From Methylocystis sp. (lineage in GTDB: Bacteria > Pseudomonadota > Alphaproteobacteria > Rhizobiales > Beijerinckiaceae): a stretch of DNA of 64,000 bases. Made by a program: the position numbers and the translations under genes. The DNA lies in contig PERY01000002.1 in assembly GCA_002929055.1 (NCBI GenBank), forward strand, positions 124,001-188,000, read 5' to 3'. Shown in pieces: positions 52,006-59,755 of the stretch (position 1 is the stretch's first letter; each line of letters opens with the position of its first letter). The notes beneath the pieces were generated by a model, which was given only the letters and a program-made list of their open reading frames with translations, ran no database searches and was not told where the DNA came from.

Positions 52006-52845
52006 CTAGCGGCCGGTCTCGGCCCGCCTGGAGCTCAGCTGGAAATCAGACGCCTCGATGAGAAGTTCGCCCGCGCCGGTCTTGATGTCGATATGGATCG
52101 GCACCACGACATGCGCGTCCGGGAGCGGGGCGAGCCAGACGTTCATGTCCCGGTTCTCGGCCATGTAACGGGTGGACTTGCTGTCGGGGCGGTGGCCGGC
52201 GATGGGCGAATAGCGCGCGGAGCAGACGGCGACAGGCCCCTGATAGCCTCTTGTGCTGGCCGTATGCGCGCCTGAGTAGGTCAGCGCGACGTCGAAACGC
52301 GTGACGCCGTCATAGACGGAGATGGTGCGGTTGCAGGCTGCGGGGCCGCTGAGATCCTGCCCGGCCGGAACGCTCATGATGAGCGCCGTCACCGGATCGA
52401 CGATGTGCTTCTTGCTGCCTTCGGTCACCGGGACGCGCGCGTCCTGGTCCCAGGGCTCCGGCTTCACCTCAACGGCGCGCACCGAATTGCTTGCGAGCGA
52501 CATGCGCACCGTGCGCGTCTCCTCGCTGTTCGAGGTCGTATTGGCGTAGGCGCTCGGCGAGGGGCCGACGGGCGTGAAGCCGCCGCTCGCCGTCGCGGCG
52601 CCTTTGGTGGTGTTGACCAGATTGGCGAGGCCGCTCGTGCGCATGGTGATGTCGACGCGGTAGCTCGGCGCCTCGACGACGCCGGAAGCGTAAGCGCTGC
52701 CGATGGAGAGACCCATCAGGGTCAGGGAATAATGCGCCTTGATGGACTCCGCCTCGGCGACGCCAGCGAATGCGCAGGACAGAGCCCCGGCCGCGGCCGC
52801 GCGGCGCAGGATCGGCTTGAACGTGCAGATAACGGTCGAACGCAT
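52006..52845 (-). CDS. DUF3108 periplasmic protein
   Basis: 279 residues with a signal peptide cut near AEA (about residue 32). The body is beta-rich: YSLTLMGLSIGSAYASG near the start, TMRTSGLANLVNTTKGAATASG, PVTALIMSVPAG and the late block MNVWLAPLPDAHVVVPIHID, the order I associate with DUF3108. Function unknown; proteins of this type are conserved in alphaproteobacteria, usually as single genes. Confidence 0.75.
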   Translation of the reverse strand: MRSTVICTFKPILRRAAAAGALSCAFAGVAEAESIKAHYSLTLMGLSIGSAYASGVVEAPSYRVDITMRTSGLANLVNTTKGAATASGGFTPVGPSPSAYANTTSNSEETRTVRMSLASNSVRAVEVKPEPWDQDARVPVTEGSKKHIVDPVTALIMSVPAGQDLSGPAACNRTISVYDGVTRFDVALTYSGAHTASTRGYQGPVAVCSARYSPIAGHRPDSKSTRYMAENRDMNVWLAPLPDAHVVVPIHIDIKTGAGELLIEASDFQLSSRRAETGR

Positions 52846-52894
52846 GGTCGCCTATGCAGGTGCTAGAGAACGCCGCGCGTCGCGGAAGAAGGTC

Positions 52895-53332
52895 TCACGC
52901 CGACTCCTGCCAGCGTCCGTCGGCGTAAATCCGCCAGGCGCGGAGCCCCGCCTTCGCCATGACCATTCTGCCCGCTTTCGCTTCCAGGACCAGATGCTTG
53001 AATACGAGCGGATTACGCCAGGAAAACGGCTTTTCCGGGTCGCAGACCGCGTGATACTCGTCGCTGTCGGGATCGTCCATGAGCAGCGTTCCCACCTTGT
53101 CGGGACGCATCGTCGCGGGCAGGCCGCGGTCCTCTTTCCACTGGCAGTGATAATCGCGGCAGACCTGCGGACGCGTGTCGTAGACGCCGCATCCGCCGGA
53201 CACGATGCAATGTTCGCACAGCTTGCCGGCGGTCTTCTTCATTTCCTCGATTTCCAGCACCTTGCAGCAGAAGGTGCAGGGGCCGCAGGCTTTGCCGGGA
53301 ATGTCGAGCATGGGTGTTTGCGCCGCAGACAT
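52895..53332 (-). CDS. YkgJ-family Cys-rich (zinc/iron-chelating) protein
   Basis: 145 residues. Ten or so cysteines in the YkgJ arrangement: KACGPCTFCCKVLEI, KLCEHCIVSGGCGVYDTRP and CRDYHC. The family is thought to bind a metal or an iron-sulfur cluster. Start ATG 53332 gives a short leader before the first Cys; ATG at 53311 would shorten it further. Divergent from the sulfurtransferase gene, 74 nt apart. Confidence 0.8.
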   Translation of the reverse strand: MSAAQTPMLDIPGKACGPCTFCCKVLEIEEMKKTAGKLCEHCIVSGGCGVYDTRPQVCRDYHCQWKEDRGLPATMRPDKVGTLLMDDPDSDEYHAVCDPEKPFSWRNPLVFKHLVLEAKAGRMVMAKAGLRAWRIYADGRWQESA

Positions 53333-53406
53333 TGAGAATCGAATCGGCGTATTGTGACCGCCGCGGCGCGGGATGCAAGCCGCGCCCGTATAACGAGATC
53401 GTGACA

Positions 53407-54267
53407 ATGACGCGTAACATGGACCCTGCGACTCTCTTCGTCTCCACGCAGTGGCTGGCCGAAAACCTCGCCTCTCCCGACCTACTCATCTTCGACGCCT
53501 CCTGGCACATGCCGGCCGCCAATCGCGACCCCCGTTCCGAATATCTGACCGGGCATATTCCCGGCGCCGTCTTCTTCGACATCGACGCCATCGCAGACCG
53601 CGCGACGGCCCTGCCGCATATGCTGCCCTCACCCGAGTCCTTTGCGGAGGAAATGCGCCGGCTGCGTTTTGGCGACGGCATGCACGCCGTCGTCTATGAC
53701 AGCGTCGGTCTCTTCTCGGCGCCGCGCCTGTGGTGGACGCTCCATGTCTTCGGCGTCGAAAGGGTTTCCATCCTTTCGGGCGGCCTGCCGGCCTGGAAAA
53801 CCGAAGGCCGTCCGCTCGAGGTCGGCGAATTCATCCGCGAGCCGCGCGATTTCACGCCACGGTTCGACGCTGAGCTCGTCGCCGACTGGGAGAAGGTGAA
53901 TGCGGCCCTGCTCAGCGGAGCCGCGCAGGTCGTCGACGCGCGCTCGGCCGAGCGTTTCCAGGGGCTGGCTCCGGAGCCGCGAGTCGGGCTGCGGTCCGGC
54001 CACATGCCGGGCGCCTACAGCCTCCCCTTCGGCAGCGTCGTCGAGGCCGGGAGGATGAAGGACAAGGCCGGACTGGAAGCCGCCTTCGCCGCCGCCGGCC
54101 TCAATCCGGAGAAGCCGACCATCGCCAGTTGCGGGTCCGGCATGACGGCCTGCATCCTCAGTCTCGCTTTCGCGGCCTCCGGCCATCCGATGTCGGCTGT
54201 CTACGACGGCTCCTGGTCGGAATGGGGCGCGCGGTCCGACCTGCCGGTGGTCACCAACGCCCGCTGA
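53407..54267 (+). CDS. sseA: 3-mercaptopyruvate/thiosulfate sulfurtransferase
   Basis: 286 residues, two tandem rhodanese domains. The active-site Cys242 lies in CGSGMTAC, the loop pattern (CGSGVTA) of mercaptopyruvate sulfurtransferases and not of thiosulfate-preferring CRKG enzymes. RSEYLTGHIPGAVFFDID and RSGHMPGAYSLPF are the paired rhodanese motifs. The enzyme moves sulfur to thiol or cyanide acceptors. Start chosen at ATG 53407; a GTG at 53401 and ATG at 53419 are alternatives. Confidence 0.9.
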   Translation: MTRNMDPATLFVSTQWLAENLASPDLLIFDASWHMPAANRDPRSEYLTGHIPGAVFFDIDAIADRATALPHMLPSPESFAEEMRRLRFGDGMHAVVYDSVGLFSAPRLWWTLHVFGVERVSILSGGLPAWKTEGRPLEVGEFIREPRDFTPRFDAELVADWEKVNAALLSGAAQVVDARSAERFQGLAPEPRVGLRSGHMPGAYSLPFGSVVEAGRMKDKAGLEAAFAAAGLNPEKPTIASCGSGMTACILSLAFAASGHPMSAVYDGSWSEWGARSDLPVVTNAR

Positions 54268-54343
54268 TGCGGCGCCAAAAGCAGGCGCCTGCAAGAAAAC
54301 AAGGCCCGAATCTGCGCAAGTGAGAGGCGCCCCGATCACGCGG

Positions 54344-54360
54344 AGCAATATTGCATTGCT
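54344..54360. promoter_or_regulatory. Dyad, candidate NtrC enhancer site upstream of glnII
   Basis: AGCAAT-ATTGC-ATTGCT, a perfect 6-5-6 inverted repeat of 17 bp. NtrC sites have the same size with TGCAC-like arms, so arms here match only in the GCA/TGC core. It lies 125 nt before the -24 element, a normal enhancer distance. Confidence 0.4.
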
Positions 54361-54484
54361 GCGGCCTCACGGTCGGCGCCGGGCGATAGTCCAATGGAAT
54401 GCAGAGCAAGCAGTACGAATCCGAACCGCGCTACGCGCCGCTGCGGCCTTCTTGCGACATCAGACATTCTGACGCCTTCGCTCG

Positions 54485-54500
54485 TGGCACGAGCAATGCA
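54485..54500 (+). promoter_or_regulatory. Sigma-54 (RpoN) promoter for glnII
   Basis: TGGCACGAGCAATGCA: the GG and GC doublets are separated by exactly ten bases, and TGGCACG matches the -24 consensus fully; the -12 part is ATGCA versus TTGCA. It lies about 100 nt before the glnII start. RpoN control of glnII by NtrC is known in rhizobia. Confidence 0.75.
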
Positions 54501-54598
54501 GTGACGCAGCGTGACTTCCACGCAGTCGCAGCAACCTTTTCCTGACGATCGAAAGCTGCGGCGGCGCCACGTCGATGAGTGATGGAGGCGTATAGGAA

Positions 54599-55615
54599 AT
54601 GCCAAAATACAAACTTGAGTATCTCTGGCTAGATGGATACAAGCCCGTGCCCAATCTGCGCGGGAAGACGCAAATCAAGGATTTCGACAGCTTCCCGACA
54701 CTGGAACAACTGCCCAATTGGGGGTTCGACGGCAGTTCGACGAAGCAGGCCGAGGGAAGCAGCTCCGACTGCGTCCTCAAACCCGTCGCCGTATATCCGG
54801 ACAGCACGCGCAAGAATGGCGCGCTCGTCATGTGCGAGGTTCTGCTGGCCGACGGCACGCCGCACCCCTCAAACGCGCGCGCCACGATCCTCGACGATCC
54901 AGGCACCTGGTTCGGCTTCGAGCAAGAGTATTTCTTCTACCAAGACGGAAGGCCCCTGGGCTTCCCCGACAAGGGCTTCCCGCCCCCGCAAGGCCCTTAT
55001 TACACCGGCGTGGGCTACAGCAATGTCGGCGACATCGCGCGTCAGATCGTCGAGGAGCATCTCGACATCTGCCTCGACGCCGGCATCAACCACGAGGGCA
55101 TCAACGCCGAAGTGGCGAAGGGACAGTGGGAATTCCAGGTCTTCGGCAAGGGCTCGAAAAAAGCAGCCGATGAAATGTGGGTGGCGCGATACATCCTTCT
55201 GCGGCTTGCCGAGAAATATGGCATCGACATCGAATTCCACTGCAAGCCGCTCGGCAACACCGACTGGAACGGCTCTGGAATGCACGCCAATTTCTCGACC
55301 GAACATCTGCGCACGGTCGGCGGCAAGGAGTATTTTGAGAAACTGATGGCGGCTTTCGAAGCGGCCGTGGACGACCACATCGCAGTCTATGGCCCGGACA
55401 ATCACCTGCGCCTGACCGGCAAGCACGAGACGGCGTCGATCCACAGCTTCAGCTGGGGCGTCGCGGATCGCGGCGCGTCCATCCGTTTGCCGATCAACTT
55501 CATCAAGAACGGATACAAGGGCTATATGGAAGACCGTCGGCCGAACTCGCAAGGCGACCCCTACCAGATCGCCTCGCAAATCCTCAAGACGATCGCGACT
55601 GTCCCGATCCCCTGA
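54599..55615 (+). CDS. glnII: Glutamine synthetase type II (eukaryote-like)
   Basis: 338 residues, the GSII length (GSI is about 470). The sequence begins MPKYKLEYLWLDGY and has WGFDGSSTKQAEG, FGFEQEYFFY (metal-binding Glu), GPYYTGVG, INAEVAKGQWEFQ and NFSTE near the catalytic centre, matching rhizobial GlnII. The enzyme makes glutamine from glutamate and ammonium and is an octamer/decamer not controlled by adenylylation. The sigma-54 promoter upstream implies expression under nitrogen limitation. It is followed by glnB and glnA, putting both GS types in one locus. Confidence 0.96.
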   Translation: MPKYKLEYLWLDGYKPVPNLRGKTQIKDFDSFPTLEQLPNWGFDGSSTKQAEGSSSDCVLKPVAVYPDSTRKNGALVMCEVLLADGTPHPSNARATILDDPGTWFGFEQEYFFYQDGRPLGFPDKGFPPPQGPYYTGVGYSNVGDIARQIVEEHLDICLDAGINHEGINAEVAKGQWEFQVFGKGSKKAADEMWVARYILLRLAEKYGIDIEFHCKPLGNTDWNGSGMHANFSTEHLRTVGGKEYFEKLMAAFEAAVDDHIAVYGPDNHLRLTGKHETASIHSFSWGVADRGASIRLPINFIKNGYKGYMEDRRPNSQGDPYQIASQILKTIATVPIP

Positions 55616-55673
55616 GGCTGCTCCAGCGGCGTTGAGCGTTCGCTTACGCCAATGAAAGCACTGTGATAAACAA

Positions 55674-55745
55674 CGCGGCGCCTAATTTTTTGGCGCCGCG
55701 CTATAGTTGTCGCCGCTATTTTAGGCGTGGCGCATTTTTGCGCCA
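55674..55745. promoter_or_regulatory. Two tandem inverted repeats in the glnB leader region
   Basis: CGCGGCGCC-N9-GGCGCCGCG (55674-55700) and TGGCGCA-TTTT-TGCGCCA (55728-55745), both with T-rich loops and a GGCGC core. The first could aid termination after glnII, but no T run follows the stem. They lie 85-155 nt before the glnB start. Confidence 0.5.
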
Positions 55746-55829
55746 AATGTTATTAGCGCAACGGTTCCTCGGCTGGGGTGGCGCTGTTCGTTTTAGCGCG
55801 GGGAACACGAGCGATGCGGGGAAGGGTGA

Positions 55830-56168
<339 letters not shown>

Positions 56169-56273
56169 CCGGCTGCCCGACCCGACCGTAGTTCGGCGAA
56201 GACCCGCACATCCCTCCCAGATCAACGCATGCGTCTCGTATCGTTACGCAATGCAACCAAAAGGCGTTAGCAC

Positions 56274-57683
56274 ATGACAACGGCCAAGGACGTAATCAAG
56301 CAGATCAAGGACAACGACGTTAAATACGTTGATTTCCGCTTCACCGATCCGCGCGGCAAGTGGCAGCATGTCACTTTCGACGTGTCGATCGTCGATGAAG
56401 ACGCGCTGGTCGAAGGCATTGCATTCGACGGCTCCTCGATCGCCGGCTGGAAGGCGATCAACGAGTCGGACATGACGCTGATCCCCGATCTCGCGACCGT
56501 CACGATGGATCCCTTCTTCGCCGCTGCGACGATGGTCATCGTCTGCGACGTCGTGGAGCCCACCACCGGCCAGCCCTATCCGCGCGACCCGCGCTCGATC
56601 GCCAAGAAGGCGATGGCCCACATCAAGACGCTCGGCCTCGGCGACGTCGCCTATTTCGGACCGGAAGCCGAATTCTTCGTCTTCGACGACGTGCGCTTCT
56701 CCGCCGACCCTTACAACACGGGCTTCCAGCTCGACTCGTCGGAACTGCCGTCGAACTCGGACACCGCCTATGAAGGCGGCAATCTGGGCCATCGCGTGCG
56801 CACCAAGGGCGGCTACTTCCCGGTTCCGCCGGTCGACTCGGCGCAGGATATGCGCTCCGAGATGCTCGCCGCCATGGCGGCCATGGGCGTCGCGGTCGAG
56901 AAGCACCATCACGAAGTCGCCTCGGCCCAGCACGAACTCGGTCTGAAGTTCGACACGCTGGTTCGCGTCGCCGACCATCTGCAGATTTATAAATACGCGA
57001 TCCATCAGGTCGCGCATTCCTACGGCAAGACGGCGACCTTCATGCCGAAGCCGGTCTTCGGCGACAACGGCTCGGGCATGCACGTCCATCAGTCGATCTG
57101 GAACGAAGGCAAGCCGGTTTTCGCAGGCGACAAATACGCCGGCCTCAGCCAGGAATGCCTGTGGTACATCGGCGGCATCATCAAGCACGCGAAGTCGCTG
57201 AACGCCTTCACCAACCCGTCGACCAACTCCTACAAGCGTCTGGTCCCGGGCTATGAGGCGCCGGTGCTGCTCGCCTATTCGTCGCGCAACCGCTCGGCCT
57301 CCTGCCGCATCCCCTTCGTCAACAGCCCGAAGGCCAAGCGCATCGAGGTTCGCTTCCCCGATCCGACGGCGAACCCCTATCTCGCCTTCGCCGCGATGCT
57401 GATGGCGGGCCTCGACGGCATCGTCAACAAGATCGATCCGGGCGCGCCCGCGGACAAGGATCTCTACGACCTGCCTCCGGAAGAGCTGAAGGCGATCCCG
57501 ACGGTCTGCGGTTCGCTGCGCGAGGCGCTCGACAGCCTGAAGGCCGACCACGCCTATCTGACGGCCGGCGGCGTCTTCAGCGAGGACTTCATCCAGTCCT
57601 GGATCGACCTCAAGCACACTGAGCTGATGCGTTATGAAATGACGCCTCACCCGGTCGAGTTCGACATGTACTACTCCTACTAA
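56274..57683 (+). CDS. glnA: Glutamine synthetase type I
   Basis: 469 residues. GSI beta-type markers are visible: [28 protein letters not shown] (metal Glu), [23 protein letters not shown] and the adenylylation site Tyr398 in [10 protein letters not shown]. It makes glutamine and would be switched off by GlnE adenylylation under PII control. It lies 105 nt after glnB, the usual glnB-glnA pair. A terminator follows. Confidence 0.97.
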   Translation: MTTAKDVIKQIKDNDVKYVDFRFTDPRGKWQHVTFDVSIVDEDALVEGIAFDGSSIAGWKAINESDMTLIPDLATVTMDPFFAAATMVIVCDVVEPTTGQPYPRDPRSIAKKAMAHIKTLGLGDVAYFGPEAEFFVFDDVRFSADPYNTGFQLDSSELPSNSDTAYEGGNLGHRVRTKGGYFPVPPVDSAQDMRSEMLAAMAAMGVAVEKHHHEVASAQHELGLKFDTLVRVADHLQIYKYAIHQVAHSYGKTATFMPKPVFGDNGSGMHVHQSIWNEGKPVFAGDKYAGLSQECLWYIGGIIKHAKSLNAFTNPSTNSYKRLVPGYEAPVLLAYSSRNRSASCRIPFVNSPKAKRIEVRFPDPTANPYLAFAAMLMAGLDGIVNKIDPGAPADKDLYDLPPEELKAIPTVCGSLREALDSLKADHAYLTAGGVFSEDFIQSWIDLKHTELMRYEMTPHPVEFDMYYSY

Positions 57684-57725
57684 GTCAGCCGCCGGCCGCC
57701 GCGCCGCGCGCTTCGACTGAATATC

Positions 57726-57760
57726 AGGCCCGGGAGATGTTCTTCCGGGCCTTTTCTTTT
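57726..57760 (+). terminator. Intrinsic terminator of the glnB-glnA operon
   Basis: AGGCCCGG pairs with CCGGGCCT around an 11-base loop, followed by TTTTCTTTT. It starts about 40 nt past the glnA stop. Confidence 0.9.
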
Positions 57761-57874
57761 GCATGATCGATCGCGCGGGGACTGAGCTTGAGCGCTGCAC
57801 GGCTCATTTGCATCGCTGATGCAACCGCCGTAAAAATCGCGGCGCGCAGTGCGCCAGCTTTGCCGGAGCCGCTC

Positions 57875-58243
57875 ATGGCGTCGAAGCGAATTTCCGTTTT
57901 TTCTCTTTTGGTCGCGATCGCCTCGCCGTCCGTCGCGCCTGCGCAGATCAGCGTCAGGCCGGATGCGCTTACGCATTACTCCTACTGCGTCAGCCATGCA
58001 AAAGATCGCGCCAATGTTTTCCTGCTCGATCGCGGCACGATGTATCGCTGCGGCGACGAGATCGCCGTCTCCTATTTCAATTTCCTTGGCCGCAGGAAAG
58101 CGCCTGAAAAACGCGTAGTGGAGGCCGAAGGCGTCTTCATCTATCGAATGATCGAAGGCGTCGGCAAATGCTGGAACAAGATCGAGGACGCCTCCGGCGC
58201 GCCGACGTCGATCTACGGCTGCGACATATACGTCGAGCTTTAG
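57875..58243 (+). CDS. Hypothetical exported protein
   Basis: 122 residues from ATG 57875, which has GCCGGAG upstream and starts a clear signal peptide (ISVFSLLVAIASPSVAPAQ, cut near residue 24). The mature part holds four cysteines (YSYCVS, YRCGDE, GKCWNK, YGCDIY), likely two disulfides, with several Tyr/Phe strands. No family recognised. Located between glnA and the T2SS pseudopilin gene; no link to either is evident. Confidence 0.6.
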   Translation: MASKRISVFSLLVAIASPSVAPAQISVRPDALTHYSYCVSHAKDRANVFLLDRGTMYRCGDEIAVSYFNFLGRRKAPEKRVVEAEGVFIYRMIEGVGKCWNKIEDASGAPTSIYGCDIYVEL

Positions 58244-58321
58244 GAGAAGCGTAGTCATCTCGTAACATGGACTTTCGCTGCGCATGCAAAGCGCAGGTCA
58301 AGTACGTGTTGGGGATGAGAT

Positions 58322-58792
58322 ATGCAGCAATTTTATTCGCACACAGCAATGGCGCGCAGCATTCGAACTGCCAACGCTCTGCGCCGGCGCGCGGGTTTCA
58401 CGCTCGTCGAAATGCTCGTCGTCCTCGCGATCATCGGTTCCATCGTGGGGCTCGTTGGACCGCGCGTGCTGAACTCACTCTCCGAGTCGAAAGTGAAGAC
58501 CGCGCAGATACAGATGGAAAATCTGTCGAGCGCGCTGGACCTCTTTTATCTCGACGCGGGCCGCTATCCCACGACCGAGGAAGGCCTCGCCGCTCTTGTC
58601 ACGCGCCCGGCCGGCGTCTCCTCATGGAGCGGCCCCTATCTCAAGTCGTCGTCGGCCCCAAAAGACCCATGGGGTCATGCCTATCTCTATCGTTCGCCCG
58701 GTCAGAACGGGCCCTATGACGTCGGCTCTCTGGGGCCGGACGGACGCGAAGGCGGATCGGCGGCGCTGTCGCGCAGCGCTCAGGCGAAGTGA
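58322..58792 (+). CDS. gspG: Type II secretion major pseudopilin GspG
   Basis: 156 residues from ATG 58322 (GGGGA eight nt upstream; ATG 58349 is an alternative). Prepilin cleavage site RAG-FTLVEMLVVLAIIG with Glu at mature +5, followed by the GspG core with DLFYLDAGRYPTTEEGLAALV and the calcium-site region PWGHAYLYRSPGQNGPYDVGSLGPDG, which defines GspG over other pseudopilins. It polymerises into the T2SS pseudopilus. The gspK start overlaps its stop (GTGA). Confidence 0.95.
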   Translation: MQQFYSHTAMARSIRTANALRRRAGFTLVEMLVVLAIIGSIVGLVGPRVLNSLSESKVKTAQIQMENLSSALDLFYLDAGRYPTTEEGLAALVTRPAGVSSWSGPYLKSSSAPKDPWGHAYLYRSPGQNGPYDVGSLGPDGREGGSAALSRSAQAK

Positions 58793-59748
58793 CCCGAGGC
58801 GGCAGGCCGGCGCGGCGCGTCGGGAGACGCGCGGGCTTCGCGCTGCTTGCCGTCATATGGGGGACGGGGATCATCTCCCTGCTCATCGTCTCCTTCATGA
58901 CGACGGGACGCCTGCGCCTGCAGACCGCCCAGAACATCGCAAGCGCGACGCAGGCCGGCTACATCGCCGAAGCCGTTGTGAATCTCTCCATTCTTGCGCT
59001 GCTCTCGGAGCGCGACGTGGTGGCGCAGGCGCAGAAGCCCATCATCTACGACGGCGCGCCGCGCTACTGCGTGTTCGACGGCGCCGCGATCGCCGTCGCG
59101 ATTTCGGACGAGTCGGGAAAGATCGACCTCAACGCAGCCTCGCCCGAACTGCTGCAACGAGCGATGCTCGGGCTGGGCGTCGATCAGGATGTGGCGGCGG
59201 CTGTCGCCAAAGCGATCGTCGCTTTTCGCGCGCAGGTGGCCGATCCACGTCAACCGCGCGCAACGCCTCCCGCCGACAAGCCCTTTCCGCCAAAGCTCGC
59301 GCCGTTCGAAACAGTGCTGGAGCTCGATCAGGTGAGCGGCTTCGATTCCGCCATGTTTCGCAGCCTCGTTCCCTTCGTGACGGTGCATTCGCATAGTCCC
59401 GGCGTCGACGCGCGTACAAGTCCGCCCGCGCTTTTCGCCGCTCTTTCCGGCGCGCCGCTCAGCGAGGTGCAGGCGCTCATGCGCGCGCCCTACCCCAACA
59501 AGCTGAACCGCGACGACCCGCGTCTGCTCGCCGATCTCAAACAGGCCGGTGAGCACGCCGCCTATACGATACACGTCGAGGCGCTGCTCGCGACGCGCCA
59601 GACAGCGTCGCAAGACGCCATTATCGATATGCAACCCGCGAGCGGCGCGGCCTTCGCGATAAGGGAGATGCGCCGCGGACCGTCTCATTACGCGGCGCAG
59701 TTACGGGAGATGATCGCGACGAACGGTTCGGGCGCGCCCGACTGCTAG
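58789..59748 (+). CDS. gspK: Type II secretion minor pseudopilin GspK
   Basis: 319 residues, GTG start overlapping the gspG stop. The leader RAGFALLAVIWGTGIISLLI lacks the Glu at +5, as usual for GspK, the pseudopilus tip protein. A SAM-like helical domain follows: SDESGKIDLNAASPELLQR and ELDQVSGFDSAMFRSLVPFVTV, matching the GspK signature. The gene ends seven nt before the convergent gspD stop. Confidence 0.85.
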   Translation: MTRGGRPARRVGRRAGFALLAVIWGTGIISLLIVSFMTTGRLRLQTAQNIASATQAGYIAEAVVNLSILALLSERDVVAQAQKPIIYDGAPRYCVFDGAAIAVAISDESGKIDLNAASPELLQRAMLGLGVDQDVAAAVAKAIVAFRAQVADPRQPRATPPADKPFPPKLAPFETVLELDQVSGFDSAMFRSLVPFVTVHSHSPGVDARTSPPALFAALSGAPLSEVQALMRAPYPNKLNRDDPRLLADLKQAGEHAAYTIHVEALLATRQTASQDAIIDMQPASGAAFAIREMRRGPSHYAAQLREMIATNGSGAPDC

Positions 59749-59755
59749 AAGATCG

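Larger units (their letters stand above)
54268..54598 (+). promoter_or_regulatory. Control region of glnII
   Basis: 331 nt with no gene. It contains a sigma-54 element and an upstream dyad, each listed separately, ahead of a roughly 100-nt leader. Some AT-rich stretches (54344-54360) stand out. An open frame on the minus strand across it (54336-54605) has no support. Confidence 0.6.

Noticed and set aside
55701-55760. Possible sigma-54 promoter before glnB
   Set aside because: TGGCGCATTTTTGC has only nine bases between GG and GC; ten are required.
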